Part shown: positions 12,066 to 24,796 of the stretch, one piece after another
Numbering within the stretch: position 1 is the stretch's first letter
Layout: every line of letters begins with the position of its first letter
From: Struthio camelus
Taxonomy: Eukaryota; Chordata; Aves; Struthioniformes; Struthionidae
Assembly: GCF_040807025.1 (NCBI RefSeq)
Contig: NC_090982.1
Location: 52,745,112 to 52,809,111, forward strand
Length of the DNA stretch: 64,000 nucleotides
Reading direction: 5' to 3'
Translations under genes and position numbers: made by a program
Notes under the pieces: generated by a model
Told to the model about the DNA's origin: nothing
Database searches by the model: none
Seen by the model: only the letters and a program-made list of their open reading frames with translations

Positions 12066-15000
12066 TTACAAAGCTCGAAGTTTATTAGTCACTTCGTACC
12101 TCTGCTCTGAGTCATCAAGTCACCAAACAGGGGCTGGGAAATCTGCCCTGCTCTGCGCTGTTCTTAAAACGCCACGGCCAACTGCAGAGTTGTTTCGGGG
12201 GGGTGGAGTAATCATCTAAAGAAGAAACGTGTGATTATTAAACGTGGCAAAAACAATGTCCTCCAGTGAGAAGATAGACGCTTCCTGCCATAAGACCCTG
12301 AAAACATGAGACAAGAGCTTTGCACTTAAAGAAATATAAACACAAGTGCTCGTCTCCTGCTCCAGGCTCCGGGAGGAGGCAGCTCCTCCTCCACTGCTGA
12401 GAGTCTGGCACAGCCGGAGGAAATGGGGTTGCTTGAGCTTGCCAGGGACCTGCTGCAAAGCTCACTGCAAACACTGCCTTCCTGCTGGCCCTAACAAAGT
12501 CTAGATTGAGTCTGAAAAAGATTATTTCTGCAGTGACAATACGAACCTTGTCCCAATATCTGTGCATGTAAAAGTCCCTTCTCCCCCAGGTCGGAGAAAA
12601 ATTAGAAGAAATAATTTAAGCCAGGACACCAGTCCGTTCGCCTCTTAACCAAACTTCAGTAAACTGTGCCAGCATTACAGGCTGATGTGAAAAGATTCTG
12701 GATTCTTTTTAATACGCCAGCTAAGCCAAAACCTAAAAAAGAGATGCCATCCACAGGTTGCTGGTGCGCCGATATTTCTGGTGAATAAATAATAGTTAAG
12801 TGCCAGTGCGCTCCTGGCTATGCTTATGATGCCAGAGCAGATATCTCTTCCACCTCTCTGCTGCTGCTGCCAAAGCCCGGGGCTCGAAGCCAAAGGGCTG
12901 AACGTGCCCTACATCCCAAAGAGGGAAAATCCTCTTTCCTGCAGGGACTAGAGCTCCCAGTGGAAAAGACTAAATATGGCCTGTGTAGCTGGGACTCTGG
13001 AAGGGATTCCCCACGCACGTGAGGGATGAGCGGACTCGCGACGGTGGCTGCTGCTGGGATGGCGCAGGCACACGGTCGGGTCTGACACGAGGAGCAGGAT
13101 CGCCCCGTTGCTCTGCCCGGACCCGCTGGTTCAGGGAGAGCGGGAAGACGACGTACAGCTGGGGAAAAGGCTGCTTGTGCTCGGTTTCCAGGGTCTGCTG
13201 GAAGTGCTCCTCGAGCTGGCATGTGGTTGCCAGTTAAATTTCTTCCCTCTGACCACAATCCTGACATTCTCCTCTGCTTCGTAATAGCAGTGCTTGGGCT
13301 TGTTTACAGAGCACAGTGTTGCAGACCAGATTTTTAAGAGTTGCATGAAACATTACTCACACCCTATGCAGAGGAGAATATTCAGTGTTGAGACTGTATG
13401 CCTGAAACCTCCCTTTCCGTATACTGACTTTGCAGATAACGAGAGTCCCTCTGCGTAGATCTGTTGACATGATGGGACCCGTCCTCGAAAGCTAAAATAT
13501 AGCCATTATTTTTCCTTGTCTTCCCAGCAATTTTGTGCAGGAAGGGTCACAAGCACCGTCGTGTTAGCACTGACTTTCTGAAGGCAATGCGACGGCATGG
13601 CAGGGAGAGGTCTGGCACGCTGCGCTGGTGCTGTACGGCAGTGACCTGCCGCCAGCTCCGTCCCCTCGGAGCCTGGGGCACGCGCACAGGAGGTCGGAGA
13701 CCGTCCGAAGAAACATCAGAGGTACTATGTTATGCAGTGTGGGATTGCTCTACCCATCCAAGATATCCTCACCTGATGTATGGTGGCCCAGATTTTAATC
13801 TCCTTTTGTTTTCGCAGTCGTGCCTGTCTGTTATGACCCTCCTAAACGTTGCCCAGTAAACTTCATAGCAGTACTTTTCAGCTTTTTTTGAGTTGGTGGA
13901 TGTTCCAAAATTTTGTACCAGCAGCACAAGCGCTTTTAAGATGAACATATATCTAGGTTGCCATTCGGTGTATAAAAAATGGCTTTTCCTGGCCCCTTAC
14001 ATCCTTTAAAAGTAGTCCATGAAGTACCCTGATTTCAACCACTCCAGACTGAAAACGCCTGGAAATCAAGACAGGATCAGCTAGACTTTATGTGTTAGTT
14101 TGGTCAATTTGATTTAATGCTTTTATGCAACGTTGTGATAACATCTGGGAGGCTCAAGCACTCCTCTGTCCGGAGAAGTACACAAAGATTTAGCAAAAAG
14201 ACAGGATTCGAGGAATTTATGTTGCAAGACCGACACAGCCCTTTCTAGCGCTTGAAATGACTCCGTACAAAAATTCCATGCCGACACTAGGTTTTCAGTA
14301 TTGCATGATGTTCAGCCTCGATTGTTATCTCCTTTTTGTTAGGATGCGCCAGTCAGAAGGCAGCATTTGGTGTTTACTGCCTGGTCTCTCAGGAACCCCT
14401 TCTCCCTTCGGGCACTGACTCATTTCCTCTGACAGCTTACCTCATCCTGTGTTCTGCCCTGCCAGCCTGTGTTTTGTTCTTCCCCTTCGTGCGAGTTAAA
14501 CACGTTATAAAGGCAAGAGAGGGTAGGATTTTATCTGAAACCTTGGCCTCTTTTTTTTCCTCAGCACACAGCTAGCTTGGCTTGTAGACCGCTCAGGGCA
14601 GCTCTGTACGAAGCTAAGTAAAGAAAAAAAAAATCCACTTATCTTCATACAAGGCCATTAGATGTTATTGCTGCGCAAATATGCAGGCAGGCAGCGATGC
14701 TAATAACGCAAAAAATAAAGTAGTCTCAAATTTCAGTCACTTGTAAGTTCAGTATAAAATTACAAGCTCAGGGAGGAGCTTGCCAGCCCAAGGGAAAAAA
14801 CCGGTTTCCCTAGGTTGCAGTGCCACCTGCTGGGATCCTTGCGACGACCTGCAGCCTTTGCAGACGGAGCTTGGGCTGCGCGTTTTGCTACTCCACGTGC
14901 GCAACACCCTTCACTTGCATAGGTAGAGCACAGCAGAAACTGGGCTGTAATAGTCTACAAAACAGGCTCGTCTTGCTTTGCCTAGGAAACCGCTCCTTTC

Positions 15001-15740
15001 CGGAGCTGAAAGAAAGTTGTAATTATCCTCCCCCCTTCCCTTTTGGGATTCCTTTCCACCTGTCGCTCCGATATATCTCTTATCTCATTATAATTTCTCT
15101 TGATTTTAGGACAAAAGGCAATGAAACCTGAACGGAAAGAATCTTAAAATTATGCAATTTCATTTAGCATGGCTAAACTCTGGGATGTGGCTTTCGCTCA
15201 CTGTAGGGGAAAATATGGATTTTGAGGGTTTTTGGTTTTTTTTTTTCGGTTCTTCATCTATTTTCGTAGCCCAGCAGTGATGTGCAAATGAGCTTCGGTG
15301 TTTCTGTGAACTGTTATTAGATATTAACGTATTCAGTCAGATGTGCTCATGAATATTGTGGCTGGAAATTAGAGGGCTGCTCTCAGTTTGGGCCCAGGGC
15401 ATGGCACAGCAATATTGTATTGATAGTACAGTATTGCTGCAGAAACTAAAGCCAGATTTAAAAGTCAATATTCAGACTAACTTCAGGATATGTGGAGAGA
15501 AGTACATTTGGAAACTACCTGTCCTACCGATTTGTAGCCCTTACAGCCCAGAAATAACAAATTGTGCTGCTGACTGTATCAAATGCATCCTATTTTTTCA
15601 CAGACTTCAGTTCAATATTAATTGATAAAGCATAGCAACATAGCAGTGGGGCTCACTATTACAAATGAAAGGGCCAGAGATGCGGTCAGAGGTGAGACTG
15701 AAGTGTAAGCCTCTGTATTGTGCTTTGGCATGTGTGTACT

Positions 15741-15755
15741 AAAAAAAAAAAAAAA
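15741..15755. repeat. A15 homopolymer
   Basis: Fifteen consecutive A. No retrocopy is recognised upstream. Confidence 0.85.
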
Positions 15756-16839
15756 TCTTTTTACAAAAGTCACATGTGCATTTCTGTAATTTTGTGCTGG
15801 CTTGGAGAATTAAAACATTGCAATCGCAAAATTGGGCACTGTGTACCTCAGTTTTTAAGGAATTGTCCAGATAAATCAGTCAAACTTGCAGGATGCCTTG
15901 AAGGTAAGCAAACTGAATAAACTCTGGCCAAAAGCAGAGGAGTAGTTTCCAAGGCTGAAAATTCCTTAGAGAGGATGCTTTCTGCTAACATATTTATCTA
16001 CAGGGCTTTAACTTCAGTACCGATTGCAATTAAAATCTGATACATAGTGAGAGGCAGTTCTCCCAGTACACATGAGAGGACATCAGAAAACAGCTGAAAT
16101 TCCAGCAATGCAGAGCCCATTTTATTTTTTTAATGCATTTAGTCCTAATTATAAACAGGAGCAGCACTGGCAGGAGAGAGATTAAGTCATGTTGGCAGAG
16201 TCTGTTGGTTCATCCCGTATTTTCTCTTGAAATGCTGAAATGTACGCCATCCACTGAGCTCGTGGGCTTTGTCTGCTTTCTTCTATTTCCTTTTGTTTTT
16301 TCTTTTTTATGTTTTTGGAGGCAGGGTAAATAGCTAAGGCTTAATCTATGACCAAGAGATGCCGAGCGTTTCAGGGAGCAGCCAGGGCTCTGGCAGCCTC
16401 TGGGCAGGCCCCAGGGACCCTCGCTGGTGCTCCTGGTGCCACGAAGACCTGGTGAGCTGATGAGGACGGGCACCTTCCCTTCCTGCCGGGGGTTCACCAG
16501 GGACCAGCCTGTCTGAAGGACTGAGACAAGGGCCCTCCAAAGACAATGTAATTAAAAAAAATGTTCGGTTCTTTCTCTCTTTGTATAACGGTCCCACAGG
16601 TGTCTCATTAATGTCCCTATTTCCTTCACAATGACAGCTCAGATGACAGCCCCCGCTCGGGGCCGGCAGGCTAACCCGGCCAGTGCCACCACTTCATGCG
16701 CCCTAAGCGGCGGGGTTTCACTTATATATTGACATCCAGCCACAGCGCGTGCAGCTTGTAACCTGTAGAACTGGCATTCTTGCACTACAAATGTGTGTTT
16801 TGCACCGCTTGCCATCCTTCCGTCTAATGAGGCAGCTCA

Positions 16840-17060
16840 TTTGTCACCTGCCCATTCTGTACTCAGCATTAATTAATTTCCAGTAAAATGAAAATTAAAT
16901 ATACGTTGCAAAAAATCTTGAGCATGAAAGAAATCTGTGCAGATTTTAATTTGACACATCATAAAGTTTTTCAGGCAATGCCAGGAAGACAGCATCTAAT
17001 TAATCTAACATGCAAATACAAGCCCGCTTGCAATTCATGCTATCAAATATGAATAAGACA
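16840..17060. promoter_or_regulatory. AT-rich block dense in homeodomain/POU-type motifs
   Basis: Contains ATTAATTAATT, CTAATTAATC and an exact octamer ATGCAAAT (17010-17017) within about 200 bases. It reads like a conserved non-coding enhancer. Conservation cannot be tested here, and AT-rich DNA gives such motifs by chance. Confidence 0.3.
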
Positions 17061-18454
17061 GTGACAAAGCTGAGGTTTATTCCTGGGTGACGTGAAGTGA
17101 TCTATCTCAGTCCTCATGCAGTATTCTGAGAGGCACTGGCTCTGTGGAAGAAAGCCTTTGAGAAACGGTTTCGGAGAGAAATCTTCGCTTTTACAGACGA
17201 GGCTATTTAAAGACTGCACATCTGCTAGAAGCAGCAGGACATATTGGTTCTCTCAATCATGAAGGACCAATAACGGGGCAAGAAAATATGCGTATAGTAG
17301 GGATCTTTGCTTGCAGACTGAAGCGACACGGATGTTCTAATAGAACCACAGATAACTCCTGGTTAGGAAAAAAAGTCAGGAAAAGGAAAAATGGATTTAA
17401 AAGCCACTACTAAGGATTTTCCCCAAAGTACCTGACGCTGGTCTGAATGGGAAGGATCGGGTCCCAGATTGCATTTTCGTTCTTCAAGGGAAAACATTTC
17501 CTGAAATTTTGCCTCTTTTTTTATTGGTAACTGATGGATGTTCATTTTGAAACCTTTCCCTCAAACACTGTTGTCTCCACACTGCTGTATCTGACAGTCT
17601 GACAGGAAAATATGTGCAATCTTGTTATCTGTGTATTTCTCTAATTTCTGTCCCTTGCCTGTAGCACAGTGACAGCGCACTCCCATTTCTGTACTGTGTC
17701 CGTGGGCATTAAATCCCTGCCAGGAGCTCGTGGTTCATTAGAGCTGCTAACGAACAGGGGAGGCGCTCCAGGTTCAACCCTCTGGCGGGAAGAGCTCGGA
17801 TGTGAGAGATCGGGGTGCCAAGGGGGAGGATGGAGGCAGTAGGAGGAAGTGTAGCCCACAGTGCCCAGTAGCAAAATATTATGTGCTTACCATCAAACCA
17901 GATACCCAGAGTGATTTTATTGACTTTCACGTGGGACTGGAAGAGTGGGATTTGAGGAAGGTGGCTCTATCGATTTCCATCGGCCGTTCGTTTGCACTGA
18001 CAGTGTTGTACGTGCAGTGACGTCCCAGTTGCACAGATACAGAATTTGACAGTTCTGCACTGAAAGACTCGATGTGAATCTCCTCTGCAGGTGATGGTTT
18101 TCATGGCATTCACAATACTTAAAAATACAATAACAAAAACACTAAAAATAAAACATGAAAATTTCAAACGTCCATCGCTGAAGAGTTAGCACCATAAAAG
18201 GCTTTAAAAACAAATATCAGAAAGGAGCAGTCTCTTCAGTGCCTTTCTGGGAGAGATATGGGAGCTATTTTTCCCTATTTGTAGTGTAAAATCTGTAGTA
18301 TTTACTGTGAGAAAAACTCTGTTTTCTCTTTGCCAGTATACTCTTTCTTTCTCTGTTTTAACTGAATTTCAGGAGGCAAGGAATTAATGTGGAGGAATGG
18401 GAAAACGAACTCTTTTGGTACGCATTATCATTCTTCCTTCATCTGCGTGCAGAA

Positions 18455-18810
18455 ATGCAAAGTCGACGACAGGCAGCAGCTGGGAGCCCTGGAGCGTGCT
18501 GTGACTTCTGAGGAGGTTACAGCTGCTCCCGCGCTCGCCGGTCCCGCGCGAGGTGTCACCGGCGCTTAAGCTGGCAGGAAAAGCGAGTTGCCGCGTGTCA
18601 GCCCAGCACGAGGTCATCTTTTCGTCTGCCATGAGTGAGCCGCCTTGTCGCTATGGCAACTGGCCACCAGGAGCGGGCAGGACCTGGACCAGCCTCCCCG
18701 CCGCTGCTCCCTCGCCGTCGCCGCCGTCGCCGGGGTGAATCACAGCATCACCTCGCGGGCCGGCGGCCGCTGGGCCCCTGCAGCTGGGCCCCGGGCTGGC
18801 TCGGTAAGTC
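18455..18810 (+). promoter_or_regulatory. Isolated CpG island with RFX X-box and candidate first exon
   Basis: A GC-rich, CpG-dense patch in AT-leaning flanks. At 18647-18660 it has GTCGCTATGGCAAC, whose reverse complement GTTGCCATAGCGAC fits the near-palindromic RFX X-box. Downstream at 18804 the plus strand has CG|GTAAGTC, a consensus splice donor, still in the CpG-rich stretch. Short frames crossing the donor are Pro/Arg/Gly-rich and match no family I know. This is inferred to be a possible promoter with a first exon of an unannotated, perhaps non-coding, transcript. Confidence 0.45.
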
Positions 18811-21800
18811 AGGCCAGACGCTCGTCTGAATTCGAGCCCAGCAAGGGGCCATTCTCCTCCAGAGGCCATTATCGAAATCTGGGGTTCGATACTATCCTAC
18901 ACAGCCTTTTCCCACCGTACGTGTTCTGCCACAAAAAACCTCCCACTGAAGTATGTACTCTGGAGCGAACAACAGATTTAATCCTGCTCCAGCAGAAAGT
19001 TTAAAGGGATGGAGTGAAAGAACCTGGGGTTTTGTTCCTGGGCTTTCTGCAACTGTTTGCTATTATCACTATCATTTGTTATACCCTGTGCTAGTCTATT
19101 TGTCCTTTAATATTCTCATTCCCAGAATAGCCTTGCTTAATAATAAAGCGCTACTTAAGATTTCCAATAGGTTTTTCTTTTCGTTAATATAGACAGCTAA
19201 ACCCACTTCCTTTTGTTACTTTAGATCGTACCGAGCATCTGAAGGCCTGAGGACAGTAGCAATTAAGAGAAAAGCATATTCACAGGCTCTCTCTTGATCG
19301 GCATAGCACCTTCTTAGCTTCGCATGGGAGCTTCCTGAGGAGGCCTGAGATGAAAGGCAAAAATCACGGGACCAGGCTGATTTGTGGGAGCTCAGGAGCA
19401 GCCCGCTGAAGAGGCCCAGCTCTCTCCAGCTCTCGCACGCACTTTCTTCCAGTTTCACTCTTGCGACGTGGAAGAGTCACCGTATCCAGGAGCTGCCGCC
19501 TGAGCTGTCTCTCCTGCAGCAGCCGCTGCCATTGCCCTGGTGGCCGTTTCAGCTGTGCTCAGCGGGGTAGCGCTGTGCATGTAGAGCAACAGTTTCCAAA
19601 AGCCAGCAGGGAGCCTACACGAGAGCCCCAGTTCTGCACTGTCTCTAATCTGCAATATTGATATTTCCACGTGCTTAAGTAATCCTCCACCTGGGTTTCA
19701 TACCGAACATTATTTCTTCTGATATAATAATATCCCTGAAAAAAGGTAAATCTCCGAATTCACATCTCCTTTATCACAGTGGGGACAGGAAGGGGAGACC
19801 GGACTGGCTCTCTTGCAAAACAGAGAGCGATCCACAGGATGATGCTACGTTACTGTGAAGAGAGGCGTGCTGCGGTGGCTGTATACTCAGCAGTTGCCAC
19901 GTATAGCAGAAGAGGTTTGTGTCTCCTGCCATGACTCTGTATCTTGTGAAGGTGGATAAACAAACTACAATATATCTGTAGTTGTGATCACTGGAGCCAT
20001 GTGGCAGGGTAAAAAAAAAAATTGTGACCGTATCATATGACCGTGCCAGGAAATTAAGCCTAGCTTCTACTTAGTGTATGATAACTTGATTTTCACAATC
20101 ATCATCAAGCTCCACCCTTGTCATACTTTGTCGGTAATTACCTTTATCCTCTTAGACTTTCTACGGCATTGTTTCTCTAAAGCGACCATTAAAAGAAATA
20201 CCTGTCTGCTCACTGTTATGCAATAGCAAAGGGAAGGAAATCACAACTACTTATCCAGTGCAAATACAGGGATCCAATTTCAAAGACCAGAATTCAAAAA
20301 TCAAATGAAAATTGGCATTCTTCCTCAAAGAAGTTTGGTCTCAGTGAGTACAAACTCTACGACATTAGCAGAATGCTGTCTCTTGAAACGTCATTATGTA
20401 ATCAACATTGGTCCTTAATGCAAAAATTGAATTAGCTCCTAAACCAAAACCTACCAAGATGTTTGTTTTGCGAATAGCTCAAAATAATTGAAATGAGATC
20501 ATTCTTCAAGCATGTCTTCCTGGTGGATGAAGAAGAGAGCAGCTGCAGTGATGGAAAGCCATATAGACTGTCGACACGAGGGATAACACGCAGTTGCGTC
20601 ACACAGATTGCCCCTCCTGATGACTGTGACCGTGGCTGTCACCACAATGCTCCTCAACCCACTTGTAAATGCACTGACGTGGTATTTGCATGTAGTGATG
20701 AAACTGATTCTTTCCTTCTCAGTATTTTACGGTTGCTCTGGAAGCGCAAATGTCATTTCTAGTGAGATACCTGGAAGCCAGTGGAGGCACAGCAGCAATA
20801 TTGTTTCATGGCTTCAGGCCAGCACTTTCAGCACATGCACTTTCTCTCAAACTGTAATAGTATCTAATCTTTCATACATGCTGCAGACTTTTATTACAAC
20901 TATTTGGATGCCCTGAGGACAAGGAAGGGTTGGTAGACATATGTAAGGATGTTAGTGCTCTTTCCCGGTGTTTTCATATCCTCCCAGAGAGGAGAACAAA
21001 TGAACAAAAGAAAGCTAGCTGACTTAAGCTGACTCAAGAAGTATGCTCTGATCAGAGATTGGTGAGATGTGCTTTCTCACAGGTATTGTTGCTCTGATAA
21101 CTTAGAGGAACTGGTAGGCGAGTGCCTTTTTGTCATTTTGTTTACTTTGTGCATTTGCTTCATGTCTGCACAACACCGTTTCTTTCCTAAAGCAGTCGAT
21201 TTCCCATGTTAGCACTAACCTTCTGCACAGCTGTGACAAAAAGCAATGACAAAGTTTCAGAAACACAGAGTAAACCAAGTTGCTCCACGATCCTGCGAAT
21301 GAAAGAAGCTTTCTTCTCTACAGATTTATGCCTTGAAGTTGATTCTTTTGTACTGACTTGTAATAAGGCTGCAGCAGAAACTCCCACCTTGTTAGGGCCC
21401 AAGAACCTGTCTGTTGAAGATACCAGCGCAGACATTCAGGCTTCAGCCACAACTCACGCCTTTTTAGACATCGAAAAATCCACTTCGGAGAGAAACTAAG
21501 GAGAGAGCTGTCCGGTGCCTAACGAAGCACAAACTCCGAAAGAAGTTTTCCTCTCAACCAATGACAGTTATAACAACAGCGAATAACTATCAGTTTTGGC
21601 TAGTATGGACAGTCCATATGGCTTTCTGTCACTGGATCTGTTCTCTTTCTTGCGTACTAAGAATAAAAGCTCAAAATAGAGTTTCAAAAGATTTGAAGCC
21701 TTAACTCTTCAGGAAACCAGGCTGAAAACACTGTCCAGGACTTGCTTGAGACAGAATAATAGCCAGTAAAATGAATACATTTAGCAAAAAATGGTGTCTT

Positions 21801-22367
21801 GGACAAGATCCAGCTGCTTTCCAGGGTTCCTTTGGGTATTGGCTGTCTTGAGTAAGTTTTAGCTGAGGTTTAAACTGGTATTTTCATCATGCGTGAACTC
21901 TGAGCATCTTTAAAAATAACTGATCACAGAAGGCGGCTTCTGTGACTGAAAGGCATTGCTGTTACATCCAGAGATTTAGCAGTCTCCACAACTCTGAGAG
22001 CGCAGAAGGTATATGTCACCCTGCAGGGGCCCTGCTACTTCAAATAAATAGGAAGCATCCTTGCTTAAAAAAAAGCCTTAAAGCAGCAGCTTCCTGATGA
22101 TGAAGCACAGCTCCTTAGCGCTCAGAGGAGCACAAACTCGATCTTTGTCCTGGAGCAACAGCTGAATTATGTTCACTGATTTCTACTACTTGCAGAAATA
22201 TGGAAGTCTTTCCGATAGAAAATGGACATCACGATGATGAAACTTCTCTCGTACAAGCTTGCTTTTTGAGACATTTTGTTCGAATCATGATGAGAAATTT
22301 GGCATCAGTTTTCAACTTGTCTTCCCTTGAGAAGCAGAGGCTTTCCTACGTGATGTGCCATTTACAT

Positions 22368-22412
22368 TGGCTGTATCTTTATTGCCTGTATCTTTCTTGG
22401 CTGCATCTTTAT
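22368..22412 (+). repeat. 15-bp minisatellite, three units
   Basis: Three adjacent units: TGGCTGTATCTTTAT, TGCCTGTATCTTTCT and TGGCTGCATCTTTAT. They differ from one another by one to three bases. Confidence 0.9.
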
Positions 22413-22914
22413 TCTGTAACAGCTTTGCATTGTTAACCATTGCAGGTTTTGTTGTGAAGTTTTGTTGCTGTGGTTGCTATTTCATAAAGGGAGGAATCAT
22501 CATTTTTATCCTGTGGAGGCAACACAACTGGAGAGTACTGGAATTTCACCATTACGTCTGTGAGTGATGTATGTTTTGTGGCTATAGGAACAGTAGTGCA
22601 GAATAAACTGTATCCTGAAATTCTGCCCTCACAGCACCCTACTGTTAAAGGTACCTTTATCTCTTTCATCCCTAAAGATTTTATTAAACTATTACAGCTA
22701 ATCCTGTGTTACATTTCCCTCACACCTTCTCCTCCACTTTTAAAATCTCCTATTAGACATGGCTATTTTGAGCAGCTGATATCAAACTATAAAAAATTTT
22801 CTTAAACTTGCCCTGGAACTTCCCAAATGCTCCAGACTGCTGGTGGAAATATACCTGTAACTATTAGTATTTTTTATAGAAGATGCTATCTTGGAAGATT
22901 TAAGCTACTAACCG

Positions 22915-22928
22915 CCCCCCCCCCCCCC
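22915..22928. repeat. C14 homopolymer
   Basis: Fourteen consecutive C following ACCG. Length is prone to assembly error. Confidence 0.9.
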
Positions 22929-23499
22929 ACTATCATGTCGTTGGAAAGATCATCAATTTGTTAAGTGAGAGCAAGAATAATCTGTTCTACTCACCACTCT
23001 TTTTAATCAGTGGGTGCCTTCATGGCTTGTTAGCAGAGCACTTACTGCCACTCTGTGAGCTGTCAACCTGCCACGGTGGTTTCTTTCCTAACCCTCCCAC
23101 CAGCCACCATATGAGTATGAGCGTTTTTAATCAGATTGGCCAACTGTCCTGAAGGCTGCGTGATGAACTTCTCTGTTTTATGCAAGTCAAAGAACACAAT
23201 AGTTTCATAATGATTGCGACAGCCTTGAGTTCAGACAGCACGATGAGCAAACAGCTTCTGTATTAAAAAAGGGCAGCTGTATTTGCTTCCCTGCCATTAT
23301 ATTGCCAGCCAAATGTCTGAAAATAAATCAGACAGATAAAGGAATTTCACCAGCCAGCACTGACTGTTTATAATGCCAGTATAGCCACAGTCTCCCTCAA
23401 ACACTAAAGGCCAAATTCATCTTGATATCAGAGACAGAGTGCAACTGAATTTCGGGGGGTGCCGCTTACACCGTGGAGGGGGTTAGAGGAGCCTGGTGT

Positions 23500-23640
23500 A
23501 CAGTCATACGGGTTCAGATCCTGCCGTCTTTTGTGTTGGTGTGAGCACGAGCACAGCGCAGTCTCGCTGGCGGTGGTTGTAGCCAGCCCTGGTCAAAGTA
23601 TGACACTCAGTTTCTCTGTCTTGAGGATGACTTGCACCAA
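23500..23640 (+). repeat. Possible MIR-like fragment
   Basis: GGTTCAGATCCTGCCGTCTT and, about 90 bases later, CACTCAGTTTCTCTGTC recall the MIR parts GGGTTCGAATCCCGGCTCTG and CCTCAGTTTCCTCATCTG in the right order. The spacing is longer than in the consensus, so this is weak. Confidence 0.3.
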
Positions 23641-24782
23641 GCCGGCTTTGCTTCTTGCTGAACCTGGCTGTGAGAGGAAGCCCTGAAGTCAAGGAAAGGT
23701 TTGCTTTTGAACTCCAGGAGGTAGGGTTTTAACACTGTATTTCAGGCCACTGACACGGTCCTCCCAGCGCTGCCGCCGGGCTCTGCTGCTGTTCTGTTAA
23801 CGTGCCTTTTGCCCCAATTTTGTTTCAGATTTGTTCCTCTCTGTGCAGAAAATGTTTCTGCCCTGTAATCCTATTTCATAATCCCTTCCATGCCTATTTA
23901 ATTTGTATCATCTTGAAACTCCCAGGGTCTTCTGCAAAATGGCAATCAGATGCCTGCCTGCTTGCGCAACCCTATTCTCTGCTCTGTCAAGCTGCAAACG
24001 TCTAAAATACACCTGTGTCCTTTTCTACCTTTTCCAGGTACTGTTCAGACAGAGTTACACAGTCTTACAGAGTACCGAGCCTCAGTAAAACTACACTTAC
24101 ACTACGAAAAGGATGTGCTGGATTAGCTTAATGCTGGATTAAAAACCTTAAGAGAAACTCTCTCTCTCAAATCCATGGCACATCTCCCATTGTCTTGAGA
24201 AGTTCCCCGATTTCATTCCCTAACTTTTGCTTTCTCTCTCCCAACAGGAATGAGAACTACTTTTCCTGTAATATTTTCTTTGCCTGTCTCTGAGGCGTGG
24301 TACAATTTTTAGTGTCTTATAAAAATGCTTACAGAAAATTAGTTGAAGAAAGTTTTTTTATTTTTTTTTAACGTAGGATGATTTATATTCTCTGCTCTCG
24401 GTATGTGACAGTATAACTGGAACATTTTTGGAAGGTAGAAGTGACTGAACCGTTTTACAGTCACTGATTTTTCTGATTTTGCGACTCAGTAGCAAACAAA
24501 AGATCAGAGCCTTCTTTCCTCTTCCCGACTCTCTCTGGCCGGGCAGTAGCAGGGGTCAGCTCAGGACGTCCCGCCTGGGAGCCCGCTGGCTCTGTCCGCT
24601 CGCTGCGGCCGGGGCACTTTCTGTGTGAGCCTTCGGGGCAAGGAGGCAGCAAACCCAGCTCCCAGCTGCTCCTCGGAGGGTCAGTCAGCTCGCAACTGCT
24701 GCGGCAGGATTCCTGGCTCAAAACAAGACAGGGATAGGGAGAAATTATGGCAGAAGAGTAACAATTACTGTGGCCAGTGAGA

Positions 24783-24796
24783 TTTTTTTTTTTTTT
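24783..24796. repeat. T14 homopolymer
   Basis: Fourteen consecutive T beside a moderately GC-rich stretch. No associated element is recognised. Confidence 0.85.

Larger units (their letters stand above)
12066..18450. other. Intergenic: no gene recognised
   Basis: Mixed composition, slightly CpG-richer at about 13010-13140 and 13600-13710, otherwise AT-leaning. It holds an A15 run (15741-15755) and an AT-rich motif-dense block (16840-17060). Short open frames show no family resemblance. Confidence 0.7.

Noticed and set aside
15741-15755. A15 run as the tail of a processed pseudogene
   Set aside because: No coding-like or spliced-gene-like sequence upstream and no flanking duplication seen.
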